Shown here piece after piece: positions 36,918-47,471 of a stretch of 64,000 nucleotides of DNA. The DNA is from Tautonia marina. GTDB taxonomy: Bacteria > Planctomycetota > Planctomycetia > Isosphaerales > Isosphaeraceae. The notes beneath the pieces are model-generated. The model worked only from the letters and a program-made list of their open reading frames with translations. It was not told the origin of the DNA and made no database searches. The stretch's first letter is position 1. Every line of letters starts with the position of its first letter. The stretch covers positions 124,001-188,000 of the forward strand of contig NZ_WEZF01000015.1 of NCBI RefSeq assembly GCF_009177065.1, given 5' to 3'. The translations under genes were made by a program, and so were the position numbers.

Positions 36918-38711
36918 ATGCTTCGATGGCGATTCAGGCTGATGGCGAAAAGGATGGCCCTGGGGATCATTTTGATCGTTCCCAGAGGACCGGGCATTCG
37001 GGCGGCTCAGGATGGGCTTCCGCTTGCCGAGCCGCAGTCGATCGGTTCGCCGGTTGCACCGTCGAGTCAGGCGTCGCTGGGATCGTCGGGCAACGAACCC
37101 CCCCCTGCCTCGCCACCCGAGGTCGAGGCGATTCTTGATCGTCGCGCCGCCCGACAACAGGCGTGCGAGCATGCCGATTGGCCCCGATGGTGCCGCTACT
37201 GTGCCCAGGCCAGGGCGGGACTGGAGCTTGCCCCGAAGACGCTCCGGCCGTTCTCGACCGAGCTTGGCCTCTTCGCCCTGGGGCAGCCGTACCAGTACGT
37301 GCCTCCGCAGTATCCGTGGACGCTCGTCGTGCCTCCCTTTCCCAAGGGGCGGAAGCCCGGAGCGCCCCCAGCCCCGGTGAGTCCCTGGGGGATGCCCCAC
37401 TACAACGATAACTTTCGCCATCTCGACGATCCCGAGAACCGGCTCGTCGATCCGTTCGACGTCTTCAAACGGATTCCCGCCGCGGATGGGGCAATCGTTT
37501 CGGACTTCGGTGGCGAGTTCCGCTGGCAGGGACGGATCGAGGACAACCGCCGCCTGATCGGCGAGCAAAACAACCACAGCCTCTTTCGAGAGCGGCTTTA
37601 TCTCGACACCTGGTACTGGAACCGCTTTCGGACCTTCGTGGAGGTGTTCTGGGCCGACTCGACCCCTCAGTCGGTGCAACCGGTCTTCCTTGACCTGAAT
37701 CACGGCGACCTGCTCAACGCCTTCGGTGAGTTTCGGTTTTACGATCAGGACCAGCGGACATTCTCCGCGCGGTTCGGCGATCGTCAGCAACTGCTGTTCG
37801 GCAATCAGCGGCTTGTCTCGCCGCTCGACTGGGCCAACTCACCCCGAACGTTCAAAAACGTGGCCAACGGCCTCTGGCGCAGTCCGAACTGGAATCTCGA
37901 CCTGTTCTGGTCTCGGCCGAACATCATTCTTGCCAATCAGTTCGACGAGCCGAACAACGCGCAGCAATTCTTTGGAACCTACCTGACCTACAAGGGCCGC
38001 GAGAATCGCCTGTACGATTTCTATTACCTTGGGTTCCTTCAAGAGAACCAACCTGGTGTCGTCTTCAATGGCGAGCGCGGCAACCTGGCGATTCACACGC
38101 TCGGCACGCGCTGGCAAGGGGAATGGGAGGACTGGCTCTGGGAGGGGGAGGCCTCGTATCAGTTCGGCTTCCATCAGGGCTTGCCCCGTAATGCCGGGGC
38201 GGTGTCGGCCGGATTCGGGCGGAAGTTCCCCCGCTTGCCGTTCAATCCGCTGTTCATGGCTTATTTTGATTATGCCTCGGGCAATCGCCGGCCGGGGGCG
38301 GGGAACTTCGCCACGTTCAACCAGCTCTTCCCGTTTGGGCACAAGTACCTGGGCCTGATGGACATTGTGGGTCGGCAGAACCTGATTGCCCCTCACGCCT
38401 ACCTGCGGCTCAATTTCGGATCACGGACCAATCTGGTCTTCTGGTACAACAACTTTCACCTGGCCTCGGCCCGAGCGCCCCTGTTCAACGCGGCAGGCGC
38501 GCCGATTCGGTTCGACCCATCGGGCGCGGCCGGTCGCTTCGTGGGCAATGAACTGGACATTGTGTTGACGACGTATCTGAACCCGCACGCCGATTTTCAG
38601 TTCGGCGTTTCCAAGTTCTTCTCCGGAACGTTCATCGAGCGGACGGACCCTGACCCGGCCGCCCGCGGCGACGGCTTCTTCTTCTACACCCAGTTCACCT
38701 ACCGGTTCTGA
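36918..38711 (+). CDS. Alginate-export (AlgE)-like outer-membrane beta-barrel protein
   Basis: A 597-residue protein of the alginate export family, an outer-membrane porin-like channel for polysaccharides. A short basic N-terminus and hydrophobic stretch (MALGIILIVP) act as signal. A linker with three Cys (CEHADWPRWCRYCAQARAG) precedes the barrel. Barrel strands alternate aromatic and polar residues (ERLYLDTWYWNRFRTFVEVFWAD, LWRSPNWNLDLFWSRPNII, RLNFGSRTNLVFWYNNFHLASAR), and the chain ends in TQFTYRF with the terminal Phe typical of outer-membrane barrels. It supports an outer membrane in this organism. The substrate is unknown. Confidence 0.85.
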   Translation: MLRWRFRLMAKRMALGIILIVPRGPGIRAAQDGLPLAEPQSIGSPVAPSSQASLGSSGNEPPPASPPEVEAILDRRAARQQACEHADWPRWCRYCAQARAGLELAPKTLRPFSTELGLFALGQPYQYVPPQYPWTLVVPPFPKGRKPGAPPAPVSPWGMPHYNDNFRHLDDPENRLVDPFDVFKRIPAADGAIVSDFGGEFRWQGRIEDNRRLIGEQNNHSLFRERLYLDTWYWNRFRTFVEVFWADSTPQSVQPVFLDLNHGDLLNAFGEFRFYDQDQRTFSARFGDRQQLLFGNQRLVSPLDWANSPRTFKNVANGLWRSPNWNLDLFWSRPNIILANQFDEPNNAQQFFGTYLTYKGRENRLYDFYYLGFLQENQPGVVFNGERGNLAIHTLGTRWQGEWEDWLWEGEASYQFGFHQGLPRNAGAVSAGFGRKFPRLPFNPLFMAYFDYASGNRRPGAGNFATFNQLFPFGHKYLGLMDIVGRQNLIAPHAYLRLNFGSRTNLVFWYNNFHLASARAPLFNAAGAPIRFDPSGAAGRFVGNELDIVLTTYLNPHADFQFGVSKFFSGTFIERTDPDPAARGDGFFFYTQFTYRF

Positions 38712-38719
38712 GTGGTGGA

Positions 38720-38751
38720 GTGAGCGTCAGGCCAGATCGCCCGACGCTCAC
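38720..38751. terminator. Bidirectional hairpin between convergent genes
   Basis: GTGAGCGTC (38720-38728) pairs with GACGCTCAC (38743-38751), nine perfect pairs with a 14-nt loop, in the 60-bp gap between the barrel gene and the TPR metallopeptidase gene. It probably stops transcription in both directions. Confidence 0.6.
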
Positions 38752-38771
38752 AGAACGCCGCCTGGGCCGGC

Positions 38772-41579
38772 TTACTTCGGTTCCGCGACGGTCGCCCCCG
38801 CAGGCTCGCCGCCGTTTTCGGCGGCCTCAGCTTCGGGGCCGTTGCCTGCCGCCGCAAGTGCCTGTTCGCGCTTGGCCTTCAGGGCGTCGGGGTCTTTGGG
38901 TTCGAGACCGAGCGCGACCTCGAACTCGCGGGCGGCCTCGGCATGGCGGCCGAGCCCGGTGTAGGCATCGCCCAGAACCGAGTGCGCGGTCACGTCGTTG
39001 ACATCAATGTAAAGGCATTCCTCGGCCCATCGAACGGCCTGCTCGAAGTCCTCGCGGGCCAGGTGGCGCTCGGCCAAAACCTTCCGGACGGACAGATCGT
39101 CCGGGTCGTTTTCGGCCAGGCGGGCGAGGTCGCCGAGGAAGGCGTCCACATCTCCCTGGCGCAGATGCACGCGGGCCAGACCTGCGAGCCACTTCGAGTT
39201 CAAGGGGTCGTCGCGGCGCGCCAGCTCGTAAAGCCGGGCGGCTTCCTCAAGATCGCCGTCCTTCATGGTCAGTTCGGCCAGCAGGTCCACCACGCGCTCG
39301 TTCGGCCGGTCCTCATCGACGGCGGGGCGGAGCAGTTCGAGGGCCTTCGCCTCGTCGCCGATGAGCATCATCACGCGGGCCATGACGTAAGAGGCGAGCG
39401 GCTGATGCGGTTCGAGTTCGAGCGCCTTCTCGGCAAAGGGGCGGGCGCTCTTGTAGTCTCGGCGGGCGAAGTATTCGTAGGCAACCTTGGCGTTCAGCTC
39501 GGCGTTGTCGGGTTCCTTGCGGGTGTCGAGCAGGAGGCGGGAGAAGGAGACCGATTCCTCGTCCTCAACCCGGGTCCGGATGGTTTCAACCACGGCGTCG
39601 AGGTGGGCAAGATACCCTTCCTCGAACTCCTCGACCGGCACGCCGAAGGTCGATTCGACGGCCTCCTGCGTCGTCATGCCACGGCGGTAGGCTTCCAGCA
39701 GGTCAGCCAGCGCGCCCTCTCCGAAGCGTTCCACCATGTACCGGGCGTAAAGCTGGGCCTGGCAGTAGGCCAGTTGCCGCTCGTCGGGCTCTTTCGGTCG
39801 GATGAAGCCGAGGTTGATCGTCTCCAGATTCAACAGGTTCCGCTTCGGCACGCGATCGACGAGTAGCTTGTTCCAGGCCTGCGGCCGAGGCCCCCCCTCG
39901 CTTTCGACGGCCAGGGCCTCGGTGTACCAGTGGGGGATATTGAAGTTCGTTTGTTGCAAGGTGATCACGTGAGCGACTTCATGCGTGAGCACCCGAGCCC
40001 AGTTGAACGCCTGCCGCGTGGCCGCCGGACTGGCCAGCGCGACCACCTTACCGGTGCAGGCACCAACGGTCGGAATGAACGGCAAGGCGGTGGTGCGGCC
40101 GCTGAACTTCTCGTGATCCTTCATGATCTGGATTGAGGTCTTCCCCGGCGGTTCGAAGCCGAAGCGCTCGACCAGTTCGGGGTGCACCTTCTCCAGGTAA
40201 TCGGCCATGTAGCGACCAAGCAGCAGATCCTGCGTCGGGTCCACCAGCACGATGTAATGGTCGGTCTCGATCGCCTCGTACGAGGCCATGTGATCGAGCA
40301 CTTTCATCATGTTGTCGGCCCGGATATTGAACGGATCGGCGTCGAAGGCCACGTCGAACAGGGCCCGGGCCTCGGGTTCGCGGCCGATCTGCATGTAGAG
40401 CATTCCCAGGCCGACCTTCGGACCGGCGGCTTCGGGATCGGCGTTGATCGCTTCGAGAAAGGCCCGTTCGGCCGGATGATACTTGCGACGGTCGGCCAGG
40501 CGATCTCCCAGGGCTTCGTAGAAGACCACCGGCCGGGGGGTATCGCGCAACGCCGCGGCCTCGGCCGCCGCCGCGCCGATCGGCTGCACGAGCAACTGAT
40601 ACGACGCCGCGAGGCGGGCCAATGCGTCCTGATCGCGAGGGTTCAGGGCCACCGCCTTCTTCGACGCCTCCAGCGCGTCGGTGAACCGCTCGTCCGACAG
40701 ATTCAGGTCGGCCAGCAAGACCAGGGCGGGAGCATACGACGGGTTGATCTCCAGCGCGGCCTCGGCCTTCGATCGGCCGTCGCTCAGGGCATAATTGTCG
40801 AGGTCGATCCGGCCAAGCGTCACCAAAACCTCGGCGGCGCTGGGGTTGATCAGCAGGGCGCGGTTCAGCTCTCGGCGGGCGTTGCCTTGCTGGTAGCCGT
40901 CGAAGAACAGTTCCCCTTGCAACCAGGCGGCCTGCCAGGCGCGGGGATCAACTCTCAGCGCGCCTTCATACAGTTCGTTGATCACATCGTTGAGCGATTG
41001 CGCCAGGTCTTCGCCTCGGGCTGTGGCCCGATAGTAGCGCTGGGCGGCCTGGCCGATCAGGATGAGCGCGTCGGGATCGCGGCGGGCTTCCTTGTTGCGG
41101 GCGTTGAAGTCTCGAATGAACCAGCGATAGGCTTCGATCGCTTCCTTTGATTCTCCCCGGGCATCGTGCAAGAGGGCCGCGACCCATCGGGCGCGTCGGC
41201 AGAGGGTGTCGGCCTCGAGCGCCTGGGCGACGAGGTCGTCGGCGGTGTCCCACTGACCCCTTGAGAACTGCAGATCGGCGAGCAGGCCGAGAAGTTCGGG
41301 ATCGGGTTCGTCGGCTCCGGCCAGTGCGTCGAGGGTTGCGATCGCCTCGTCGATGCGTCCCATGCTGCGAAGGCATTCGGCCTTCTGTCGGGCGATTCGG
41401 GCGACCTCGCTCGGGTCGGCCGGTTCGAGGGCTTCGAGCCGCTCCAGGGCACGCGCATAGCGGCCGGTTTGCCAGTCGCGCCGGGCTTCTTCCAACTCGT
41501 CGGCCCGAATGGAGGTCCCGCCGAGGAAGATCCCGCTACCCACTCCGATGATGAGGAACACGAAGATCCGAAGCCGCAT
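38772..41579 (-). CDS. Exported TPR protein with zinc-metallopeptidase (MA-like) domain
   Basis: A 935-residue protein. Signal sequence: MRLRIFVFLIIGVGSGIFL. Residues of about 30-460 are TPR repeats (RDWQTGRYARALERLEALEP, ALLINPSAAEVLVTLGRIDL and so on). The middle holds a gluzincin-type peptidase domain with HEVAH at residues 533-537 and the downstream acidic IPHWYTEALAVESEG, which supplies the third zinc ligand. More TPR repeats follow from about residue 690, and the C-terminus is Ala/Glu-rich. It is likely a periplasmic peptidase with protein-binding arms. ATG 41579 follows GGAGAGGG. It lies 156 bp after DUF58 and may be part of the MoxR-DUF58 transcription unit. Confidence 0.85.
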   Translation of the reverse strand: MRLRIFVFLIIGVGSGIFLGGTSIRADELEEARRDWQTGRYARALERLEALEPADPSEVARIARQKAECLRSMGRIDEAIATLDALAGADEPDPELLGLLADLQFSRGQWDTADDLVAQALEADTLCRRARWVAALLHDARGESKEAIEAYRWFIRDFNARNKEARRDPDALILIGQAAQRYYRATARGEDLAQSLNDVINELYEGALRVDPRAWQAAWLQGELFFDGYQQGNARRELNRALLINPSAAEVLVTLGRIDLDNYALSDGRSKAEAALEINPSYAPALVLLADLNLSDERFTDALEASKKAVALNPRDQDALARLAASYQLLVQPIGAAAAEAAALRDTPRPVVFYEALGDRLADRRKYHPAERAFLEAINADPEAAGPKVGLGMLYMQIGREPEARALFDVAFDADPFNIRADNMMKVLDHMASYEAIETDHYIVLVDPTQDLLLGRYMADYLEKVHPELVERFGFEPPGKTSIQIMKDHEKFSGRTTALPFIPTVGACTGKVVALASPAATRQAFNWARVLTHEVAHVITLQQTNFNIPHWYTEALAVESEGGPRPQAWNKLLVDRVPKRNLLNLETINLGFIRPKEPDERQLAYCQAQLYARYMVERFGEGALADLLEAYRRGMTTQEAVESTFGVPVEEFEEGYLAHLDAVVETIRTRVEDEESVSFSRLLLDTRKEPDNAELNAKVAYEYFARRDYKSARPFAEKALELEPHQPLASYVMARVMMLIGDEAKALELLRPAVDEDRPNERVVDLLAELTMKDGDLEEAARLYELARRDDPLNSKWLAGLARVHLRQGDVDAFLGDLARLAENDPDDLSVRKVLAERHLAREDFEQAVRWAEECLYIDVNDVTAHSVLGDAYTGLGRHAEAAREFEVALGLEPKDPDALKAKREQALAAAGNGPEAEAAENGGEPAGATVAEPK

Positions 41580-41735
41580 GGTCGCCCTCTCCGTGGGTGC
41601 TCGTCCGCGATGTGATACGTTCCGCGTCGGCCAGGGTCGCAGTACCGGCCGCGCATCTCGACCTTTCCACCTTACCACCGTCGGCTCGGTTCGTACCAGG
41701 GGCTCTGCATTGGGAACGCTGGGCCGCCGGAGTGC

Positions 41736-42665
41736 TCAGGAGCGTGGCACACCGTGCGAGCGGCCAGTACGACGGGCGAGGTAGTCGAGCAAGATTCGCT
41801 CGGGGGCCTCAGTGGTCGGGGCGTGCTGGTAGTCGGCCCCCATGCCGAGCAGACGCTCGCGGAGCAACCGGCAGTGCGTCTGAAACCGCTCCAGGTAGGT
41901 CGCCCGCAGGGCCGACGGGTCGACCCGCATGGCCCGGCCGCTCGCTTCCAGGTCCTGGAATCGGACGGGGCCGGCGAAGTCGAACGATTCTTCCTCCGGC
42001 GCGAGGATGTGAAAGAACAAGACCTCGTGATGCCGGTGCCGGAGATGCCGGAGCGACTGGCAGAGCGCATCAAGGTCATCCAGCCCATCGGAGAAGATCA
42101 CGATGAGCCCTCGCCGTCGAATCCGCTCGGCCAAGGCGTGCAAGACGCGGTGCAACGGGGCTTCTCCGCCTGGCCTGGCCTGCTCCATCGCCCGGCAAAG
42201 GACCGAGAAGTGACCGGGAGCCGACCGCGCCGGAATCATCGACCGCACCTCGCCATCGAACGTCACCAGCCCCACCGCATCGCGCTGGCGAATCATCAAG
42301 TAGGCAAGCGACGCCGCCAGCCGTCTCGCGTGTTCCAGTTTCGAGATCGTGCGTCCGGCGAAGGCCATGCTTCCCGAGGTATCGAGAACAAGATACGCCT
42401 TGAGATTTGTTTCTTCTTCATATTCACGGACGTAGTAGCGATCTGTCTTCCCGAATGCCCGCCAGTCGATGTGCCGGATCTCATCGCCGGGACCATACGG
42501 CCGATGCTCGGCGAACTCGACCGAAAACCCCTTGAACGGGCTCCGGTGCAAGCCGCTCACGACCCCCTCAACGACTAGCTTTGCCAGCAGTTCCAGCCGT
42601 CCGAACCGCGCCAGCGCTTCGGGGTCGAGGTCGGCCGTCGGGTCGGGAGGCGTGTTCGGAGGCAT
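41736..42665 (-). CDS. DUF58 (von Willebrand-like) protein
   Basis: A 309-residue DUF58 protein, almost always found downstream of moxR and thought to work with the MoxR ATPase in assembling or activating membrane complexes. Family segments are seen: EFAEHRPYGPGDEIRHIDWRAFGKTDRYYVREYEEET, then the MIDAS-like VLDTSGSM, and AVGLVTFDGEVRSMIP. Further on lies RRRGLIVIFSDGLDD. ATG 42665 starts 48 bp after the moxR stop. Upstream in-frame initiation would be at a TTG (42707) overlapping moxR and is less likely. Confidence 0.92.
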   Translation of the reverse strand: MPPNTPPDPTADLDPEALARFGRLELLAKLVVEGVVSGLHRSPFKGFSVEFAEHRPYGPGDEIRHIDWRAFGKTDRYYVREYEEETNLKAYLVLDTSGSMAFAGRTISKLEHARRLAASLAYLMIRQRDAVGLVTFDGEVRSMIPARSAPGHFSVLCRAMEQARPGGEAPLHRVLHALAERIRRRGLIVIFSDGLDDLDALCQSLRHLRHRHHEVLFFHILAPEEESFDFAGPVRFQDLEASGRAMRVDPSALRATYLERFQTHCRLLRERLLGMGADYQHAPTTEAPERILLDYLARRTGRSHGVPRS

Positions 42666-42713
42666 GGGGTGATCCGTTGGAGGCTGAAACAGGAACCAGA
42701 GTCGCAAGTACGA

Positions 42714-43772
<1,059 letters not shown>

Positions 43773-43925
43773 CACGGTCGGGTCCTTCGTTCGGATCGCC
43801 GCTCGGGCGGCACTTCGGCTGAGCCTGGCGGGAGAATCGCACCAGCGTCCCAGCCCCCGGCGTACGCGTCAAGGCAGGGCTCTACCCCGGCCTCCCCATG
43901 AACTCGCCTTCCCGGCAATGCGGTG

Positions 43926-46900
43926 TCAGGCGGTTGCCGAAACAGCCGAACGTTCCAGCAGGTGCAGGAACAGGACATCGGCTGGCAGGCTCGATTGGGC
44001 CAGCTCGACCAGATGCTCATGGTGCGTGAAGAACAGGATCTGAGTCCGACGCGACAGCTCGGCCAGGGCGCGCAGGGCGGCGGCCGATCGCTCGTCATCG
44101 AAATTCAAAAGAATGTCGTCGGCAATCAGGGGGATCGGCTCGTGGCGGTCGAGCCAGCCTTCCAGGCTCGCCAGGCGAAGGGCCAGATAAAGCTGATCGC
44201 AACTGCCGTCGCTCATCGCTTCGACCCCGACGCGCTGACCGTTCCGCACGCCGAGCAACACGGGGCGTCCGTGGTCGTCCTCGTCGAAGTCGAGCCCCTG
44301 GAACGAGCCGGAGGTCAGCTCGGCGAACAGCTCGCCGGCGCGGCGGATGACCGGCCCCTGGTGCTCCTCGCGGAACTGTTCGATGCCGCGGTGGAGCAGT
44401 TCGGTGGCGATCCTGAGCGCGGCGTAATCCTCGACCTTCGACCGCAACTCGGCCAGCAGCGACTGCGTCCGCTCGGCGGCCAGGGCCGCGTCGTCTCCCC
44501 CCTGTTGCGATCGGAGCCACTCCCGCTCGCCGCCGATCGTCTGGTCGAGGCGTGATCGTTCTTGCTCAATCTCATCAATTTCCGTGTCGAGTTCCTGAAG
44601 AAGCAGGTCGATTTCATCGGCATCGACGGATTTTGCCTCGGCGATGAACTCCTCCAGCGAGGCCCCCGCGCTGAGGTCGCGGATCTGGTCCTCCACGCGC
44701 CTCAGTTCGCTTTCGACCCTCGACCGATCGGCGGCCCTGGCCTCGGCCTCGGGCAGCTCGTCGGCCGAGTCGCAGCGGGCTTCCTGGCAGAGGGTGTCGA
44801 GCCTCGCCTGCTCCTGGAGAATCGTTTGCTCGGCCGCTCGGAGCTTCGCAACGGCCGATTCGCAGTTCTGCCGGGTCGTCTCTCGATGCTTGCGGAGGTC
44901 CCGCGCCTCGCCGAGCCGGCGATACAGCTCGGCCACGGCCGTCTCGACCGGCCGCTCGACCAGATCAGGGGCGATGGCTCGGCAAACCTCGGCGACATCG
45001 TGGGCGAATTCCCTCGCGTCGCGGTCGATGCCGTCGATTCGAGCCTTGAACCCTCGGGCCTTGTCCAGGTGGGCGAACAGCTTGTCGATCCGATCGAGAA
45101 ACTGATCGGCCTGCGCCGGGGTGTCCTCGGGTTCGAGGCCGATCCGGGCCATCAACGGCTCCCATCGAGCGTGCCACTGCTCGCGATGGCGGGTCGATTC
45201 GAGGAGCCTTCGCTCGGCCTCGTCGCGCTCGCGGCGGGCGTGCTGAAGATTCTTCCTCGTCTCCTCGCGGCGGGTCCGGCGTTCCTCAACCTCGGCGATT
45301 ACGGCCTCGGCCCGCTCCAGCCGATCGGCGAGCGATTCGGTGGCGATCCCCTTCGATTCCGAGCCGTCCGGTAAGGCCGAGGCGATCGCGTCTCGGGACT
45401 CGGCGATGGTGCGTTGAAGCGATTCGATCTGCTCGTCCTGAAGCCGAAGCGCCTCAACCGCCTCCACAATCGCCTCGCGGCGGCGGAGCCAGGCTCGCAG
45501 TTCCTCCGGACCAAGTCGATCCGGAAGCCCGAGCGTGCGGAGCCGATCGGCCCAAGAGTGCCGGAGCTGCTCCACGGCGTCGGCCACCTGTTGCTTCGCG
45601 TGCTGGAGATCGGCCCGGCGGCTGTTGAGCTTCTCGCGGTGGGCGAGGTGATTGGCGAGCGTTGCGGCTCGATCGGCCTCGCGGCGGAGGCGGTCGGCCT
45701 GTTCATCGGCGCGCAACAGGCTGCGCTCGAAGGCTCCGTCGAGCGATCCCCCCGGCGCGAACTCGGCGATAAAAGCGACGGTCTCGTCTGTCGGCGCGGC
45801 CTGGTCGAGCCACGAGCGCCGGACAAGCTGCCAGCCCTCATCGCGTCGAGTTCGGGAGGCGGCCAGATCGGCCTCGGTCGGCATGTCATGTTCGAGCGTC
45901 AAGGTGCGAATCTGAACCTCGACCGCGTCGAGATCCGCCGTCACGGTCGCCAGGTCCCGTTCAAGCTGGTTCATGCGTTGCGTGTGATCGGTGACCGCCT
46001 GCGATGCCTCGGCAATCGTTTCGTCGAGCGGAGGCCGGAGCTGGACCAGTTCCTCAAGCGAGCCATCCCAGTGCGGCAGTCCTTGACGCGCCCGCTGCAA
46101 GGCTCGTTGTTCCTGCTCGCGAGCCGATTGAAAGGTCCGCAACTCCTCCTCGGGATCACCGAGCTTCCGGCAACGCTGAACCACCCGTCGCAGGGGTTTG
46201 ATGTCCGGCTCGGGACCGATCGCGTCGAGTTCTTCGGTCAGTTCCTCCAGGCGGGCCACCTGCGCCTCGAACGCCTGGCGGTGACGGTCGAGACTGGTTT
46301 CGATCGACGCGTGCTCGCGTCCGAGCCCCCGGATCAGATCGGGCTCGTCTCCCCGGAGTCGAAGGGCCGCGGCCTGCTCTAAATCCCGAGGCTTGCCTAG
46401 CTCGACCAGCAGGTTGCGGGCGTAATGCTCGTCGCTGGTTTGCTGGGCTCGGATCCCTGGTCGATGCTCCTGAGCGAGCAGATGGGCTCCGAGCCGCTGG
46501 TAGAGCGACTCGATGCACTCGCCTTGCGCGAGCAATTCGTCGGGCACGGCGATCGTTTCGAGCGCGGCGGCCAGCGCGTCGCGATCCATCTTGGCCTGTT
46601 CGGCCAGGGCGAGAGCCCGGGTCAGGGATTCGCGGGCCGATCGGTGGCGATCGGCGAAGTCTTCGGGAAGCGGGACGACGTCGGCCAGCTCCTCGAACCG
46701 GGTCAGGAATTCGTCTCGTTCGGCGATCGGCTTCTTGGCGCTCTGAATGCGCAGCAGGCGGTTGCGGGCTCGGGAGCGATCCTGGCGGGTGAGGTCGAAT
46801 TCCTCTTTCGCGTGCAAGGCGTCGCGGAGCGCCTCATGATGACGGGTCCACTCGTCGCTCGGAAGCTGAGACTCCTGAACCTGCTTGCGCAAGGCCGCCA

Positions 46901-47471
46901 GTTCCGAGAGCAACCGGTTGATCTCAGGATTCTGACCTCGGGGCTTGAACAGATCATCCAGTTCTTTTTGAAGGGTGCCGGTCGCCGCTTTCAGACCGGT
47001 CAGGCCCGATCCGGCGGCGAACAAGAGCTGGCCGACCTGGCCCTTCCCTTCCAGAATCGCCTTGCCCCCCTCGACGAGCCGATGGTGGTCGATCCCGAAG
47101 AGCGCCCGGAAGGTGTCCTCATCGACCCCGCCGAGGAACCGATCGAGCGTTTCGGGCTCGATCGGCGTGGCAGAGTCATCCAGAGCGGTCAACGCATTCT
47201 TGTTCTTTTTCCGCCGCTGGAAGGCGAGCACGTTGCCGGCCCGATTTTCAATCTCGGCCCCAAGGCACATCTGATTGTGCTCATGAAGGAAGTTGTCGTT
47301 TGATCGGAGCGGGATGCCATAAAAGAGGTTGTGGATGGCACGCAGGGTCGAGCTTTTCCCGGCCTCGTTCGGTCCGTGAATCAGGTGCAAGCCGAACGAC
47401 CCAGCCGAGAGGTCGAGCGACAGATCGGTGAACGGCCCGAAGGCCAGCAGGTCGAGGCGTCGAAGTCTCAT
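43926..47471 (-). CDS. YhaN-like SMC/SbcC-type ATPase
   Basis: An 1181-residue AAA ATPase of the YhaN/SbcC type. The N-terminus has the ABC-like Walker A GPNEAGKSS (33-41) and FYGIPLRSNDNFL. The middle 900 residues are long coiled coils rich in Glu, Arg, Leu and Ala with a central interruption. The C-terminus has the signature-like region EAMSDGSCDQLYLALRLASLEGWL and Walker B IPLIADDILLNFDDERSAAALRALAEL. It pairs with the Mre11-like nuclease whose gene overlaps its start by 4 nt, and together they should form a DNA-end-processing complex like SbcCD. ATG 47471. Confidence 0.9.
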   Translation of the reverse strand: MRLRRLDLLAFGPFTDLSLDLSAGSFGLHLIHGPNEAGKSSTLRAIHNLFYGIPLRSNDNFLHEHNQMCLGAEIENRAGNVLAFQRRKKNKNALTALDDSATPIEPETLDRFLGGVDEDTFRALFGIDHHRLVEGGKAILEGKGQVGQLLFAAGSGLTGLKAATGTLQKELDDLFKPRGQNPEINRLLSELAALRKQVQESQLPSDEWTRHHEALRDALHAKEEFDLTRQDRSRARNRLLRIQSAKKPIAERDEFLTRFEELADVVPLPEDFADRHRSARESLTRALALAEQAKMDRDALAAALETIAVPDELLAQGECIESLYQRLGAHLLAQEHRPGIRAQQTSDEHYARNLLVELGKPRDLEQAAALRLRGDEPDLIRGLGREHASIETSLDRHRQAFEAQVARLEELTEELDAIGPEPDIKPLRRVVQRCRKLGDPEEELRTFQSAREQEQRALQRARQGLPHWDGSLEELVQLRPPLDETIAEASQAVTDHTQRMNQLERDLATVTADLDAVEVQIRTLTLEHDMPTEADLAASRTRRDEGWQLVRRSWLDQAAPTDETVAFIAEFAPGGSLDGAFERSLLRADEQADRLRREADRAATLANHLAHREKLNSRRADLQHAKQQVADAVEQLRHSWADRLRTLGLPDRLGPEELRAWLRRREAIVEAVEALRLQDEQIESLQRTIAESRDAIASALPDGSESKGIATESLADRLERAEAVIAEVEERRTRREETRKNLQHARRERDEAERRLLESTRHREQWHARWEPLMARIGLEPEDTPAQADQFLDRIDKLFAHLDKARGFKARIDGIDRDAREFAHDVAEVCRAIAPDLVERPVETAVAELYRRLGEARDLRKHRETTRQNCESAVAKLRAAEQTILQEQARLDTLCQEARCDSADELPEAEARAADRSRVESELRRVEDQIRDLSAGASLEEFIAEAKSVDADEIDLLLQELDTEIDEIEQERSRLDQTIGGEREWLRSQQGGDDAALAAERTQSLLAELRSKVEDYAALRIATELLHRGIEQFREEHQGPVIRRAGELFAELTSGSFQGLDFDEDDHGRPVLLGVRNGQRVGVEAMSDGSCDQLYLALRLASLEGWLDRHEPIPLIADDILLNFDDERSAAALRALAELSRRTQILFFTHHEHLVELAQSSLPADVLFLHLLERSAVSATA

